Shown in pieces: positions 17,988 to 26,486 of a DNA stretch of 64,000 bases (position 1 is its first letter; each line of letters opens with the position of its first letter). The stretch is from Natrinema limicola JCM 13563 (GTDB lineage: Archaea > Halobacteriota > Halobacteria > Halobacteriales > Natrialbaceae), in NCBI RefSeq assembly GCF_000337475.1, contig NZ_AOIT01000034.1:731-64730 (forward strand), read 5' to 3'. A model generated the notes under the pieces. That model saw only the letters and a list, made by a program, of their open reading frames with translations, was not told the DNA's origin and did no database searches. A program made the position numbers and the translations under genes.

Positions 17988-19694
17988 TCACACTGGCGGC
18001 GTGGGCTCTCGGGAGTCGGACTCCGAGTCCGTGCGCCTCCCGGTTCGGCCGGACTTGTCGGAACTCCCGGCGTCGTCGTGTACGCGGTTGATCCAGTCGA
18101 ACTGCGTCGTCATCCACGACTGGATGTCGCCGCTGAAGACGCGCTGGCGGAGCGTGTTCAGCCGCCGCTGGCGCTCGTGTGCCGACATCGAGAGCGCGTA
18201 CTCGAGTTGGGCCGCAACCCCCTCTGCGTCGGCGGGGTCGATCGTCAACGCGTGCGAGCCGAGCCGCTCGTGGGCACCGACTCGATTGCTCAGCAGTAAC
18301 GCGCCATCGCCGTCGACGCTCGCTGCGACGTACTCCTGGGCGACCAGGTTCATTCCGTCGACCAGCGAGCTTACTACCATCGCGTCGGCGTGGCGATAGA
18401 GCGTACAGAGGTCCTCCCGTGGCAGGACGTCCTCCGTGTAGACGATCGGTCGCCAGTCGGCGGTCCCGAAGCGGCGGTTGATCCGCTGGACCTCGCTGCG
18501 GACGAGCTCGCCGTATTGCTGGTAGGTCTCAATTTCGGTCCGTGAGGGCGTCGCCTTCTGGACGAACGTAAACTCACCGCGCCAGCCCGGATTTCGCTCG
18601 AAGAATCGCTCGAGCGCTGCCAGTCGTTCCGGAATCCCTTTCGTGTAGTCGAGGCGATCGAGCCCCAGCCCGAGCGTCGTTCCCTGTGGGATTCCGTACT
18701 CCTCGAACAGCGCTGTGAGGCGGTCGCGGTCGGTCGAGCGTGCGTCACTGTCGTATGCTTCGGCATCGACCCCCATCGGGGTCGCGACGACGCGGGTCGT
18801 CCGCCCATCGTAGCGAATCGTCCGTCGGGTGTGATCGACATCAGCGGCCGGGAGGAACCGGTCGACACAGTCGACGAAGCGGTCGGCGTACCCCCCGACG
18901 TGGAACCCAAGTAGGTCGTTGCCGAGCAGTCCCTCGAGGAGATTGCCGCCGGCAGGACAGTGTCGAAACGTCTCTGGTATCGGCCACGGGATATGCCAGA
19001 AGTGGGCAACGGTCGCACCGTCGGGGATCGAGTCCTGAATCAGCCGCGGCGCGAGCGCGAGATGGTAGTCCTGCAGCCAGACCACCGAATTCTCGTCGGC
19101 ATGGTCGCCGACCGCCTCGGCAAACTGTTCGTTGACCGTCCGATACCACTCGAAGTCGGTCGGCCGATTCTCGAGGAGGTCCGGAAAGCCATGACAGAGC
19201 GGCCAGAGCACGCGGTTGCTAAAGCCGTAGTAGTAGGCATCGATCGCCTCCTCCGAGAGATCGAGTCGACGCAGCGTGTAGGCCTCTTCATCTGGTGGGA
19301 CGGCCACGCAGTTGCGGTCGTCCGTGACCGCGAAGTCAGCGTCGCCGTCGCCCCAGGCGATCCAGGTTCCGTCGGTTTCCTGGACGACGGGGTCGAGGCC
19401 GGCGGTCAGCCCGCCGGTCGGCTCGTCGACCGTGATCGATCGCTGATCATTCGGACGAGCGAGCCCGCCGTCGGCTCCAAATGACGGGTGCCCGTCGCTG
19501 CTCGTGGGGTCCGAAGCGGATTCGTCTTCGTACTTGTGGCGGTACGGCTGGCGGTTCGAAACGACGATCAACGACCCGGGACAGTTCGGACCGTCGCCCC
19601 CGGACGCGTCGTCCGTTCGTCCGCGGTCGCTGGCTCGAGTTCGATACTGTCGATCGGACACAGTCGTCGTCGGCAACCGCTCTGGAACTCGCAT
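17988..19694 (-). CDS. otsA: Trehalose-6-phosphate synthase
   Basis: 568 aa from ATG 19694 (a GTG at 19709 is 5 codons further up). GT20 glycosyltransferase: LIVVSNRQPYRHKYED near residue 45, GGLTAGLDPVVQ (donor-loop), YYGFSNRVLWPLCH, VWLQDYHLAL, LLGFHVGGYADRFV, GLDRLDYTKGIPERL, and NLVAQEYVAASVDGDGALLL at the C-terminus. It joins UDP- (or ADP-)glucose to glucose-6-P. A Ser/Asp-rich insert of about 35 residues (KYEDESASDPTSSDGHPSFG) separates the first strand from the GG loop, an unusual extension, and the C-terminus ends in a charged tail. Forms an operon with otsB. Confidence 0.94.
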   Translation of the reverse strand: MRVPERLPTTTVSDRQYRTRASDRGRTDDASGGDGPNCPGSLIVVSNRQPYRHKYEDESASDPTSSDGHPSFGADGGLARPNDQRSITVDEPTGGLTAGLDPVVQETDGTWIAWGDGDADFAVTDDRNCVAVPPDEEAYTLRRLDLSEEAIDAYYYGFSNRVLWPLCHGFPDLLENRPTDFEWYRTVNEQFAEAVGDHADENSVVWLQDYHLALAPRLIQDSIPDGATVAHFWHIPWPIPETFRHCPAGGNLLEGLLGNDLLGFHVGGYADRFVDCVDRFLPAADVDHTRRTIRYDGRTTRVVATPMGVDAEAYDSDARSTDRDRLTALFEEYGIPQGTTLGLGLDRLDYTKGIPERLAALERFFERNPGWRGEFTFVQKATPSRTEIETYQQYGELVRSEVQRINRRFGTADWRPIVYTEDVLPREDLCTLYRHADAMVVSSLVDGMNLVAQEYVAASVDGDGALLLSNRVGAHERLGSHALTIDPADAEGVAAQLEYALSMSAHERQRRLNTLRQRVFSGDIQSWMTTQFDWINRVHDDAGSSDKSGRTGRRTDSESDSREPTPPV

Positions 19695-19882
19695 TCGCTG
19701 AAACAGCACAGTCTCACCACTGGTTGCTTCGCGGCCTGCGCTCGCTGGGGGGTTACTAGGTTCCCACTAGTCCCCACGGATGGCAGACAGTCCGCTCGCG
19801 GAGACAGTCAGCCAAAATACGGGAGACGCTCGTAACCGGAAGTAACCAAACGTTGATTGGTCGCTCGAGCGAACCCATTGCC

Positions 19883-21028
19883 ATGACGCCGTTCGAGCGC
19901 CGGATAGCCGCCTGTCAGAATCGGCTCGCCGACGTCGGGGCCGATCTGACGGTTTGCTTTCCGAGCCCGAACCTGACCTATCTGACCGGCTTCGCGGAAT
20001 CGCCATCGGAACGACCGCTATTGCTGTTCGTCCCCCGAGACGGCGATCCCGCAATCGTCGCGCCAGCGATGTACGAGGCCCAACTCGCCGCAGTGCCGAT
20101 CGCGGATCTGCAACTGCACTGCTGGGCCGACGCAGAGGATCCACTCGAGAGTGTCGAGCGCGTGCTTTCGAGCTACTCGCTCGAGGAATCAGACGAAGCG
20201 ACTGTCCTCGTCGACGACCGGATGTGGGCGACGTTCACGCAGGATCTCCGAGACCTGCTGCCGAACGCGACGTTCGGGCTCGTCAGTACCGTCCTCGAGC
20301 CGCTCCGAATCCGCAAGGACGATGTCGAACTCGCGGCGCTTCGTCGCGCTGGCGATCTCGCAGATCGCGTCGCACTCGAGATTCGCGAGCGTGGCGACGA
20401 ACTGCTCGGCATGACGGAATCGGAACTCGCAAGCGAGATCGATCGGCTGCTCGCCGCAGAAGGCGGCGAAGAGCCAGCCTTCGAGACGATCGTCGCTGCC
20501 GGCCCCAACGGTGCCCGTCCGCATCATCACAGTGGGTCACGCCGGATCACAGCCGGTGATCCCATCGTGCTGGATTTCGGCGCGTTCGTCTCGGCTGCTC
20601 TCGAGACGGGAACCGGTCGCTATCCCGGCGATCAGACGCGCACGATCGTCATCGGCGATCCACCCGCCGAGTACGAGCGCGTCCACGAGACCGTCAGAAA
20701 CGCACAGGAAGCCGCGATCGACGCCGTCGAGCCAGGCGTCACCGCAGACACAATCGATCATGCCGCCAGATCAGTCATCGAAGCAGCTGGCTACGGCGAT
20801 GCTTTCGTTCACCGCACTGGCCACGGCGTCGGCCTCGAGGTCCACGAACCGCCCTACATCGCGGCGGGCAACGACCGCGAACTCGAGCCCGGGATGGTCT
20901 TCAGCGTCGAACCGGGGATCTACCTCGAGGGGCAGTTTGGCGTCCGGATCGAGGATCTCGTGGTCGTCACCGACGACGATGTCGAGCGACTGAACGACAC
21001 GCCGCGTGGCTGGGAAACTGGACAGTGA
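19883..21028 (+). CDS. M24-family metallopeptidase (Xaa-Pro aminopeptidase-like)
   Basis: 381 aa from ATG 19883 (MTPFERRIAACQNRLAD). The N-terminal creatinase-like domain (NLTYLTGFAESPSERPLLL) precedes the pita-bread catalytic domain with all five metal ligands in place: Asp in VLDFGAF, Asp in YPGDQTRT, His in FVHRTGHGVGLEVHE, Glu in VFSVEPGIYLEG and Glu in GVRIEDLVV. It should cleave N-terminal Xaa-Pro bonds or dipeptides (proline utilisation). A 10-residue in-frame extension to 19853 is less conserved. It converges with orc1/cdc6; its 3' flank carries a single ORB repeat. Confidence 0.92.
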   Translation: MTPFERRIAACQNRLADVGADLTVCFPSPNLTYLTGFAESPSERPLLLFVPRDGDPAIVAPAMYEAQLAAVPIADLQLHCWADAEDPLESVERVLSSYSLEESDEATVLVDDRMWATFTQDLRDLLPNATFGLVSTVLEPLRIRKDDVELAALRRAGDLADRVALEIRERGDELLGMTESELASEIDRLLAAEGGEEPAFETIVAAGPNGARPHHHSGSRRITAGDPIVLDFGAFVSAALETGTGRYPGDQTRTIVIGDPPAEYERVHETVRNAQEAAIDAVEPGVTADTIDHAARSVIEAAGYGDAFVHRTGHGVGLEVHEPPYIAAGNDRELEPGMVFSVEPGIYLEGQFGVRIEDLVVVTDDDVERLNDTPRGWETGQ

Positions 21029-21065
21029 CACGGCGGGGAAGATCGCGGCCGACCTGCGAGCTATG

Positions 21066-21086
21066 ACACCAGGTTTCCGGTGAAAT
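21066..21086 (-). repeat. ORB-type repeat downstream of orc1/cdc6
   Basis: The minus strand reads ATTTCACCGGAAACCTGGTG, one mismatch from the consensus of the ORB repeats upstream of the same gene. It lies 88 bp beyond the orc1/cdc6 stop, between it and the M24 peptidase, so the gene is bracketed by origin repeats. Confidence 0.8.
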
Positions 21087-21173
21087 CGACTGGTGGAAGT
21101 GTTGAAACATCGACAATACGGATTCTAGAAGCAAGCGCAGCGAGACAGGATTGGCGCGAGACGATCGCAGTGT

Positions 21174-22379
21174 TCAAGCGTCATCAGTCTCGACGAGCAC
21201 TTTTCGGACGACTTCGGGGTCCTCGAGCAACTGGTGTTCGGTATAGCTCCCTTCGGCGCTGCCGCCGCTCCGGCGGGCCTGCTCTAAGATATCGAGGAAG
21301 GCGTGTTCTTTGAGCAGGTCTCGAACCCGCCGCAGGGAGAGCGGATCAGACCGTTCCTGTCGGCAGATCTCCTCGTAGACGTCGTATATCTTCGTCGTCC
21401 GGAACCCGTCTTCCTCTGGCGTGTTGAGCGAGAGGACTGCAAGCGCCTGCAGAACGTACCGCGAGTGTGGCGTCGAGCCGCGGATGAGTTCCCGGAAGCG
21501 GTCCGTTTCGGCCCGCTCGCGAGCCTGGACGACGAACTCTTCCTGCACGGTCTCGTTGCCGTTCGACTGGGCAATCTCGCCGGCGTATCGGAGAATGTCG
21601 ATGGCCTTGCGAGCGTCGCCGTGTTCGCGGGCCGCAAGCGCTGCAGCGCGTGGGATGACCGAGGGCTCGAGAACGCCATCTTTGAACGCGTCACTGCGGG
21701 CGTCCATGATCTCTCGGAGCTGGTTTGCATCATAAGGTGGAAAGACGAACTCGCGTTCACAGAGACTCGATTTGACTCGCTCGTCTAACCGATCCTTGTA
21801 CTTGATTTTATTACTGATCCCGATAACACCGATCTTGCACGACTCGAGCTTTCCGGCCTCGCCCGCGCGCGAGAGTTGCATGAGAATGTCGTCGTCGTCG
21901 AGCTTGTCGACTTCGTCGAGAATGACGAGAACGACGTCGTACTGGGTGTCTAATACCGTCCAGAGGCGCTTGTAGTAGGTCGACGTGCTGAGGCCCTTGT
22001 CGGGAATTTTGATATCGGTAACCGCTGGCTCGTTTAACGTGTGAGCGATCGTCTGGACGGCCTGGGTTTCCGTGTTGTCCTGTGCGCAGTCGACGTAAGC
22101 GAACGCTGACGTGATGCCTTCTTCCCCCGCGACGCGGACCAGCCGCTCCGAGATGTATTTCGCACAGAGCGATTTGCCAGTTCCCGTTTTCCCATAGATC
22201 AACAGGTTGCTCGGACTCTGACCGAAGATCGCGGGATTGACCGCGTTTGCAAGTTCCGAAATCTCGTCGTCGCGGCCGACGATCCGACCCTCTTCGGGGA
22301 GATGGTTGATCTCGAGGAGTTCTTTGTTCTCGAAGATCGGATCGTCGCGGGTGAACAGATCGTCGCCGGAACTCGACAT
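21174..22379 (-). CDS. orc1: Orc1/Cdc6 family replication initiator
   Basis: 401 aa. AAA+ ATPase: sensor N-terminus IFENKELLEINHLPEEGRIV, Walker A LLIYGKTGTGKSLCAKYI (~60-78), Walker B VVLVILDEVDKLDDDDILM, sensor-1 IGVIGISNKIKYKDRLDERV and arginine-rich REFVFPPYDANQLREIM, then a C-terminal winged helix (RYVLQALAVLSLNTPEEDGF). The family binds ORB sites and recruits MCM. The gene begins 7 bp from the first ORB repeat of the array, the classic arrangement of haloarchaeal origins in which the initiator is read away from oriC. Whether this is the oriC1-type initiator cannot be decided from the sequence alone. Confidence 0.96.
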   Translation of the reverse strand: MSSSGDDLFTRDDPIFENKELLEINHLPEEGRIVGRDDEISELANAVNPAIFGQSPSNLLIYGKTGTGKSLCAKYISERLVRVAGEEGITSAFAYVDCAQDNTETQAVQTIAHTLNEPAVTDIKIPDKGLSTSTYYKRLWTVLDTQYDVVLVILDEVDKLDDDDILMQLSRAGEAGKLESCKIGVIGISNKIKYKDRLDERVKSSLCEREFVFPPYDANQLREIMDARSDAFKDGVLEPSVIPRAAALAAREHGDARKAIDILRYAGEIAQSNGNETVQEEFVVQARERAETDRFRELIRGSTPHSRYVLQALAVLSLNTPEEDGFRTTKIYDVYEEICRQERSDPLSLRRVRDLLKEHAFLDILEQARRSGGSAEGSYTEHQLLEDPEVVRKVLVETDDA

Positions 22380-22385
22380 AGAGGG

Positions 22386-22652
22386 ACACCGTGTTTCCGG
22401 TGAAATAGCTGTTCCGTTTGGCGGCGACGATCCGGAGCCGAGACCGAACCGCGCTGAGACGGTCGCAAGGAGGCGAGACGCTGCCGATTAGGTAATTCGA
22501 TCGAGACGAAACGCCGTCTTCGGTGACCGCGAGAGTCGGTCGACGGCTGCCGACACACACACACCGTGTTTCCGGTGAAACAGCAAAAATCCACTGTGGG
22601 GTGCAGTCGAAGCGGAGGTTACCGATCACTGTTTCACCGGAAACCCGGTGTA
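22386..22652. repeat. Left ORB block (3 copies)
   Basis: Minus-orientation copies at 22386-22406 (ACACCGTGTTTCCGGTGAAA) and 22559-22581 (same core, ACCGTGTTTCCGGTGAAAC), and a plus-orientation copy at 22631-22652 (GTTTCACCGGAAACCCGGTG). The last two face each other across 49 bp. Confidence 0.92.
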
Positions 22653-22796
22653 CGACACGAGGGCGCATATGAAATTCCGCGACAACAGACACGTTATCGC
22701 CTCGATTTTCGCTCGAGGCTGCTGTCGTACTCAGTGATAGTGGTTGATATTTAGTGACCGCACTCGAAACGGGTTGTCAGCTAGAAATCGTCGGTT

Positions 22797-22956
22797 CGAT
22801 TGCAGCGATATCTAATCGATATCTATTATACTTACTTCTAATTCACTTAATGGACTTTACTCATATGGCCAATTTATATATTCCTATTTTGAACAAGCGA
22901 TTCTATTAGGTAGGCAACAATAGATAGATATCTCGTCTTTATCCTGCTATTACGGT
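22797..22956. other. AT-rich region, probable duplex-unwinding element
   Basis: About 160 bp in sharp contrast to the GC-rich surroundings, with runs such as AATTTATATATTCCTATTTT (from 22871). It contains an inverted pair, GATATCTATT (22818-22827) and AATAGATAGATATC (22919-22932), about 90 bp apart. Position between the two ORB blocks is that expected of a DUE; melting was not tested. Confidence 0.75.
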
Positions 22957-23029
22957 CCGAGATTGCATACCGTTGGGTGCTTTCCTCGTTCGGTGGATAC
23001 ACGTCCGAGGTTTCAATAGGTCCCTGCTT

Positions 23030-23455
23030 GTTTCACCGGAAATACGGTGTGCATTCGACAGCGTCGCTAGAGATGGCCACCGGCTGTTCGTACCGTTTCA
23101 CCGGAAACCCGGTGTGTGTCCGCACGAGCATGGCACTATTACCCGCGTGTCTGTGACTCGTGAGAGTCTCTGGTTCGATCACAGCGGTCGTCTGCTGTTC
23201 CTGTTGGAGACACGAGACTCGTTCTCGAGTCGTCCAGTTGAGTCGCTGGCTCATTCACATCGTCACGGCTCCTATCGAGGAATCGAATTCACCGGAAATC
23301 CGGTGTGTTTGCTCGCCGGTGGTCACGATGCCGTTCACCGGAAACCCGGTGTGTGTCAGCTACAGGACGTCGCTGCCATGTTTCGGTGTCGGCACAATCT
23401 CGATCGCTCGAGGACGATGCTGAGCCTCCGACGATTTCACCGGAAACCCGGTGTG
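23030..23455 (+). repeat. Right ORB block (5 copies, all plus orientation)
   Basis: Copies at 23030-23051 (core GTTTCACCGGAAATACGGTG), 23095-23116, 23286-23307 (AATTCACCGGAAATCCGGTG), 23332-23353 and 23434-23455; three are perfect over CACCGGAAACCCGGTGTG. Spacing is irregular (65, 191, 46, 102 bp), which excludes a CRISPR array. Confidence 0.92.
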
Positions 23456-23597
23456 TGGATCACAGCCACGGTATGTGGGTCCCTGTTGCACTAAACTGCT
23501 GTCGACGCTGTCAGTTCATACGGACTCCTGTCAGTCAGTTCCGGGTCTCCGCGACCTGTCCTGTGGATACGCCGGTAAATCGGTACAGCAGACCGTA

Positions 23598-23774
23598 TCA
23601 GTAGTAATAGAGTTCGAGTTCGTGGCCACAGTTTCGACATTGTGTCTCTTTCCCGAGAAGCCGGTTCGAATCGTTCTCCGTGTGAATCCCCGGTCCTGGT
23701 GGAAGGGACGTGGCAACCGTCGCATCACACTCCGGACAGCCGATATTGATGTCTGCATTTCCTGTCCGAGACAT
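23598..23774 (-). CDS. 58-aa zinc-ribbon miniprotein
   Basis: Short gene: ATG at 23774, TGA at 23600-23598. The product begins MSRTGNADINIGCPECDATV and ends CRNCGHELELYYY; the two CxxC pairs (CPEC, CRNC), about 31 residues apart, form a zinc ribbon, and the middle (TSLPPGPGIHTENDSNR) is a loop. Such miniproteins are common in haloarchaea and usually of unknown function (some affect biofilm formation or transcription). It lies just beyond the right ORB block, reading toward the origin. Its reading frame on the other strand is filled only by a spurious ORF. Confidence 0.8.
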   Translation of the reverse strand: MSRTGNADINIGCPECDATVATSLPPGPGIHTENDSNRLLGKETQCRNCGHELELYYY

Positions 23775-23891
23775 ACCGTAGACGTATTTGGTTGTCCCCG
23801 ATAGTTATCGGAATCGTACAGTACCGACAGGGATCCGTTACATTCCGTTCACGAACCGTACGATCGGCTTTATAAGGCTTGATCCCGAGAT

Positions 23892-24998
23892 TCACACAGT
23901 ATAGGTCACGTCGTCGAAGTCGAAAAACGCTGTCTCGTATCCATCGTGTCGTGATACCTGCGGCGATGAGTCGACGGTGACTGTGACGCGATCTCCTGAC
24001 GCGATCTCATCGACTGTGACGCCGTAGTGGTGGCCAATTTCGTGATCGAGCGCCTCCGTGAGCGTGAGCTCGTCGTAGATGGTCTCCCCATCACGTTCGA
24101 TGGTTGCAGACAGGGAGGTAAACGGCAGGATAATTCGGTTGTACGGCGTTCTGGGACTGACTGCCAGATACGAGCCACCGTCCGCGAGCCGGTCGGCATC
24201 GGAGACGAGCGCGGCGAACGTCGCGTCGCCGCTGCGCTGGGCTTCGAGTGACTCCCCAGGTAGTTCCTCGAGCGGCGTGGCCTGTCCCATCGGCGTGTGC
24301 CCGCCGTCACCGCCGCCGTGTTCCATCTTCATGAGCGATAACGCCTCACGGTTCCCCCGCTGTGATTCGGGGATCGTCTCGAACGAAAGGTCGTGAATAT
24401 CAGACCGGATGTACTCGAAGTCGATCTCGAGCGAGCCGAGCGACCCCAGTCGCTCCGCGAACGCGCCGGTTCGCTCGAGAGTGACCGGACCGACCTGAAT
24501 CCGGGCGGTATACTGCCCCTCGCCCGGAAGTTGGATGTTGTCCCCGTAGTGAAAGCCCATCCGCTGGGAAATCATCGGCCACAGCGATGAGGAGCCGATA
24601 TCGACGAGCTCGCCGTCCTGGCGGAGTTCGATGCGTGCGTCCACCGGAAGGACGGTGTGTGTCTCACGATCCCAGACGGTGACCATGAGATGAAGGCTGT
24701 CGTCGGCGGTGATCTCGACGAGTTCTTTCTCCTCATCGGTTGCTTCGACGGTCCAGAACCGGTGGGGGAAGGTATACGAGAGCATCGCGGCGTAGTCTCC
24801 GTCGGTTGCCATCCCATACATTCCCATCGCATCGCGTGAAGAAGGGAGATAGACGGCGTCGGGCCGGTTTTCGACGAGCGGCGGGTTCGCAAAGGCTGAT
24901 TCTTCTTCGAACCCGAGTTGCTCGAGACAGCCGGCGATGCCGACAGTCCCGACGGCTCCAGCTGCGGCTGTACCACGAAGGAAAGCCCGGCGGTTCAT
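23892..24998 (-). CDS. Tat lipoprotein, Met/His-rich, possible metal-binding (DUF7350/Tp34-like)
   Basis: 368 aa from ATG 24998. Signal MNRRAFLRGTAAAGAVGTVG is twin-arginine and ends in a lipobox (GIAGC), so the protein is lipid-anchored outside the membrane. The first half (~45-210) resembles iron/copper-binding lipoproteins of the Tp34/P19 type with a beta-sandwich and GMYGMATDGDYAAMLSYTFP; the middle has a metal-binding-looking stretch MKMEHGGGDGGHTPMGQAT. The second half, including DHEIGHHYGVTVDEI (an HEIGHH pattern, but lacking the spacing of a zincin site), is beta-rich. Divergent from the SCO1/TlpA/CcdA operon across a 205-bp gap, suggesting a common role in copper or thiol-redox handling. 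The frame is open upstream to 25181, but the Tat signal decides the start. Confidence 0.78.
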   Translation of the reverse strand: MNRRAFLRGTAAAGAVGTVGIAGCLEQLGFEEESAFANPPLVENRPDAVYLPSSRDAMGMYGMATDGDYAAMLSYTFPHRFWTVEATDEEKELVEITADDSLHLMVTVWDRETHTVLPVDARIELRQDGELVDIGSSSLWPMISQRMGFHYGDNIQLPGEGQYTARIQVGPVTLERTGAFAERLGSLGSLEIDFEYIRSDIHDLSFETIPESQRGNREALSLMKMEHGGGDGGHTPMGQATPLEELPGESLEAQRSGDATFAALVSDADRLADGGSYLAVSPRTPYNRIILPFTSLSATIERDGETIYDELTLTEALDHEIGHHYGVTVDEIASGDRVTVTVDSSPQVSRHDGYETAFFDFDDVTYTV

Positions 24999-25203
24999 TA
25001 GCCGGTGGTTGGGAACCCCCGACAAAACGCCTGTTGGTTCACTGGTCGAACGTGATACCCGACCTATCGCTGCCGGCACGTGTGTTTCCGTTGGGTTCAA
25101 TTCCCGTGTCTTTTGAAACCGATGGCAGTAAGCGACTGCTACGTGACGCCCCTTCGTGAGGAGAACCAATGGAACTTTCATCCACCGCTTCTAGAACTCG
25201 AAT

Positions 25204-25917
25204 ATGGACCGGCGGACATATCTTGGAACAGTCGGAATCGCAGGACTTACCAGTGTTGCCGGCTGTCTCGATGGAACGATCGGCGGAGGGGAGACCGGAA
25301 ACGGATCCTCAGGTTCTGGCACCCCTAATACCATCCTCGAGCCGCCGGAGACGGATTTAAGCGAGTCGTCACATCCGAGCTACGGCGATGAGTTGCCGTC
25401 GCTCAGCCTGCCCGATCCCCTGATCGACGAGACGATTTCGACCGATCAGTTCGAGGATGAGCGGGCCGTGTTGATGACGTTTATATATACGAACTGCCCG
25501 GATGGGATGTGTCCAGCGCTCACGTTGCGGCTGCGGCGCACCCAGGAAGTTGCCGCTGAAAACGGCTTCAGCGACGACGTGGCGCTCCTCGAGATGACGT
25601 TCGATCCGGAACGCGACACCGAATCGAAGTTGCGGACGTTCGCCGACGAGCAGGGTGTCGACGCCGAGGCTGACAACTGGCACTTCCTCAGACCCGAGAC
25701 GTACGACAGAGCCAAGACGATCATGACCGAGGATATCGGGCTTCCGCTCAAGAAGACGGACGCTCCGGACTACGACCACCTCGAGTACATGTTCCCCCAC
25801 TACAACCTGATCTTGCTTGCCAACAAGCGCGGGATCGTCGAGCGTGCGTATCCGAACGGTGCCTCGATCGATCCGTCAAAAGTCGTTGAGGACGTCGAAA
25901 CGGTGGTGACGGAGTAG
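25204..25917 (+). CDS. SCO1/SenC family protein, Tat lipoprotein
   Basis: 237 aa. Signal MDRRTYLGTVGIAGLTSVAG followed by Cys is a Tat lipobox. The thioredoxin-fold domain has FIYTNCPDGMCPALTLRLRR where SCO proteins have their copper-binding Cys pair; here the cysteines are four residues apart (CPDGMC, CX4C) rather than the usual three. The conserved copper-ligand His is probably that of DYDHLEYM. SCO proteins deliver copper to cytochrome oxidase CuA or keep its cysteines reduced. The stop TAG is immediately followed by the tlpA ATG, so translation is coupled. Confidence 0.9.
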   Translation: MDRRTYLGTVGIAGLTSVAGCLDGTIGGGETGNGSSGSGTPNTILEPPETDLSESSHPSYGDELPSLSLPDPLIDETISTDQFEDERAVLMTFIYTNCPDGMCPALTLRLRRTQEVAAENGFSDDVALLEMTFDPERDTESKLRTFADEQGVDAEADNWHFLRPETYDRAKTIMTEDIGLPLKKTDAPDYDHLEYMFPHYNLILLANKRGIVERAYPNGASIDPSKVVEDVETVVTE

Positions 25918-26484
25918 ATGCGCAGACGGGACGTCCTCGCTGGAATCGGCAGTCTGGGCGTCATCGGCGGTGCAGGTGCAGTAGCGATCAACGGTCTCCC
26001 ATCGACCGACAACGCCGACAACGAATCCGACGACGAGAACGGGCCGGTCGACACACGCACGGTTGAGACGATCGAAGCACCGGGAAGCGAGGCTGGTGAA
26101 CTCCGTGTACCGGCAGCCGACCAAGCGACGTTCATTGACTTCTTCGCGACGTGGTGTGACCCCTGTGAAAAGCAGATGCCCGCGCTCATCGAGGCTCACG
26201 ACCGGCTTGGTGACGACGTGCTGTTCATGTCGGTTACGAACGAGGCGGTTGGGCGCTCGGTGACGAAAGCGAAAGTCGTCGACTGGTGGGAAAAGAACGA
26301 CGGAAACTGGACGCTCGGGATCGATCCGACTGCGGAACTGAGCTCCCAGTACGTCATTCAAGGCATTCCGTATGCCGTCGCGATCGACGCGTCCGGACGG
26401 ATTCAGTGGACGTCGGGTGGGGAGAAATCCACGGACGAGTTCGTCGCTGGCATCGAACAGGCACTCGAGGCTGGAGGGCAGTAA
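25918..26484 (+). CDS. TlpA-like thiol-disulfide oxidoreductase, Tat-exported
   Basis: 188 aa. Signal peptide MRRRDVLAGIGSLGVIGGAG (twin arginine, no clear lipobox), an acidic linker, then a thioredoxin fold with FIDFFATWCDPCEKQMPALI (active-site WCDPC, the WCxPC of TlpA/ResA) and a cis-Pro region GIPYAVAIDASG. It probably reduces apocytochrome or CuA cysteines outside the membrane, drawing electrons from CcdA encoded next. ATG starts at the base after the SCO stop. The next gene begins 2 bp after its stop. Confidence 0.93.
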   Translation: MRRRDVLAGIGSLGVIGGAGAVAINGLPSTDNADNESDDENGPVDTRTVETIEAPGSEAGELRVPAADQATFIDFFATWCDPCEKQMPALIEAHDRLGDDVLFMSVTNEAVGRSVTKAKVVDWWEKNDGNWTLGIDPTAELSSQYVIQGIPYAVAIDASGRIQWTSGGEKSTDEFVAGIEQALEAGGQ

Positions 26485-26486
26485 GG

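Larger units (their letters stand above)
22380..23456. other. oriC: Chromosomal replication origin (oriC)
   Basis: 1.1-kb gene-free region next to orc1/cdc6. It holds eight ORB-type repeats of consensus GTTTCACCGGAAACCCGGTG: three in a left block (22386-22652), five in a right block (23030-23455), separated by a 375-bp segment that is AT-rich in its centre. Repeats at 22386-22406 and 22559-22581 are in the opposite orientation to the others, so those nearest orc1 point toward the gene and the rest point away, as in characterised archaeal origins. A ninth copy lies beyond orc1 (21066). Initiation here is inferred. Confidence 0.9.

Noticed and set aside
23030-23455. Possible CRISPR array
   Set aside because: Repeats are 20-22 bp, irregularly spaced (46-191 bp) and partly inverted; they are ORB elements.
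22973-23494. 173-aa plus-strand ORF across the ORB repeats
   Set aside because: It only exists because ORB copies translate to repeated HRKPGV/SPEIRCV peptides; no domain, and the region is the origin.
24010-24060. HEIGHH in the Met/His-rich lipoprotein as a zincin active site
   Set aside because: HEIGHH lacks the HExxH spacing (the Glu is followed by Ile-Gly-His-His and no third ligand at the right distance); likely a structural or metal-binding His cluster.
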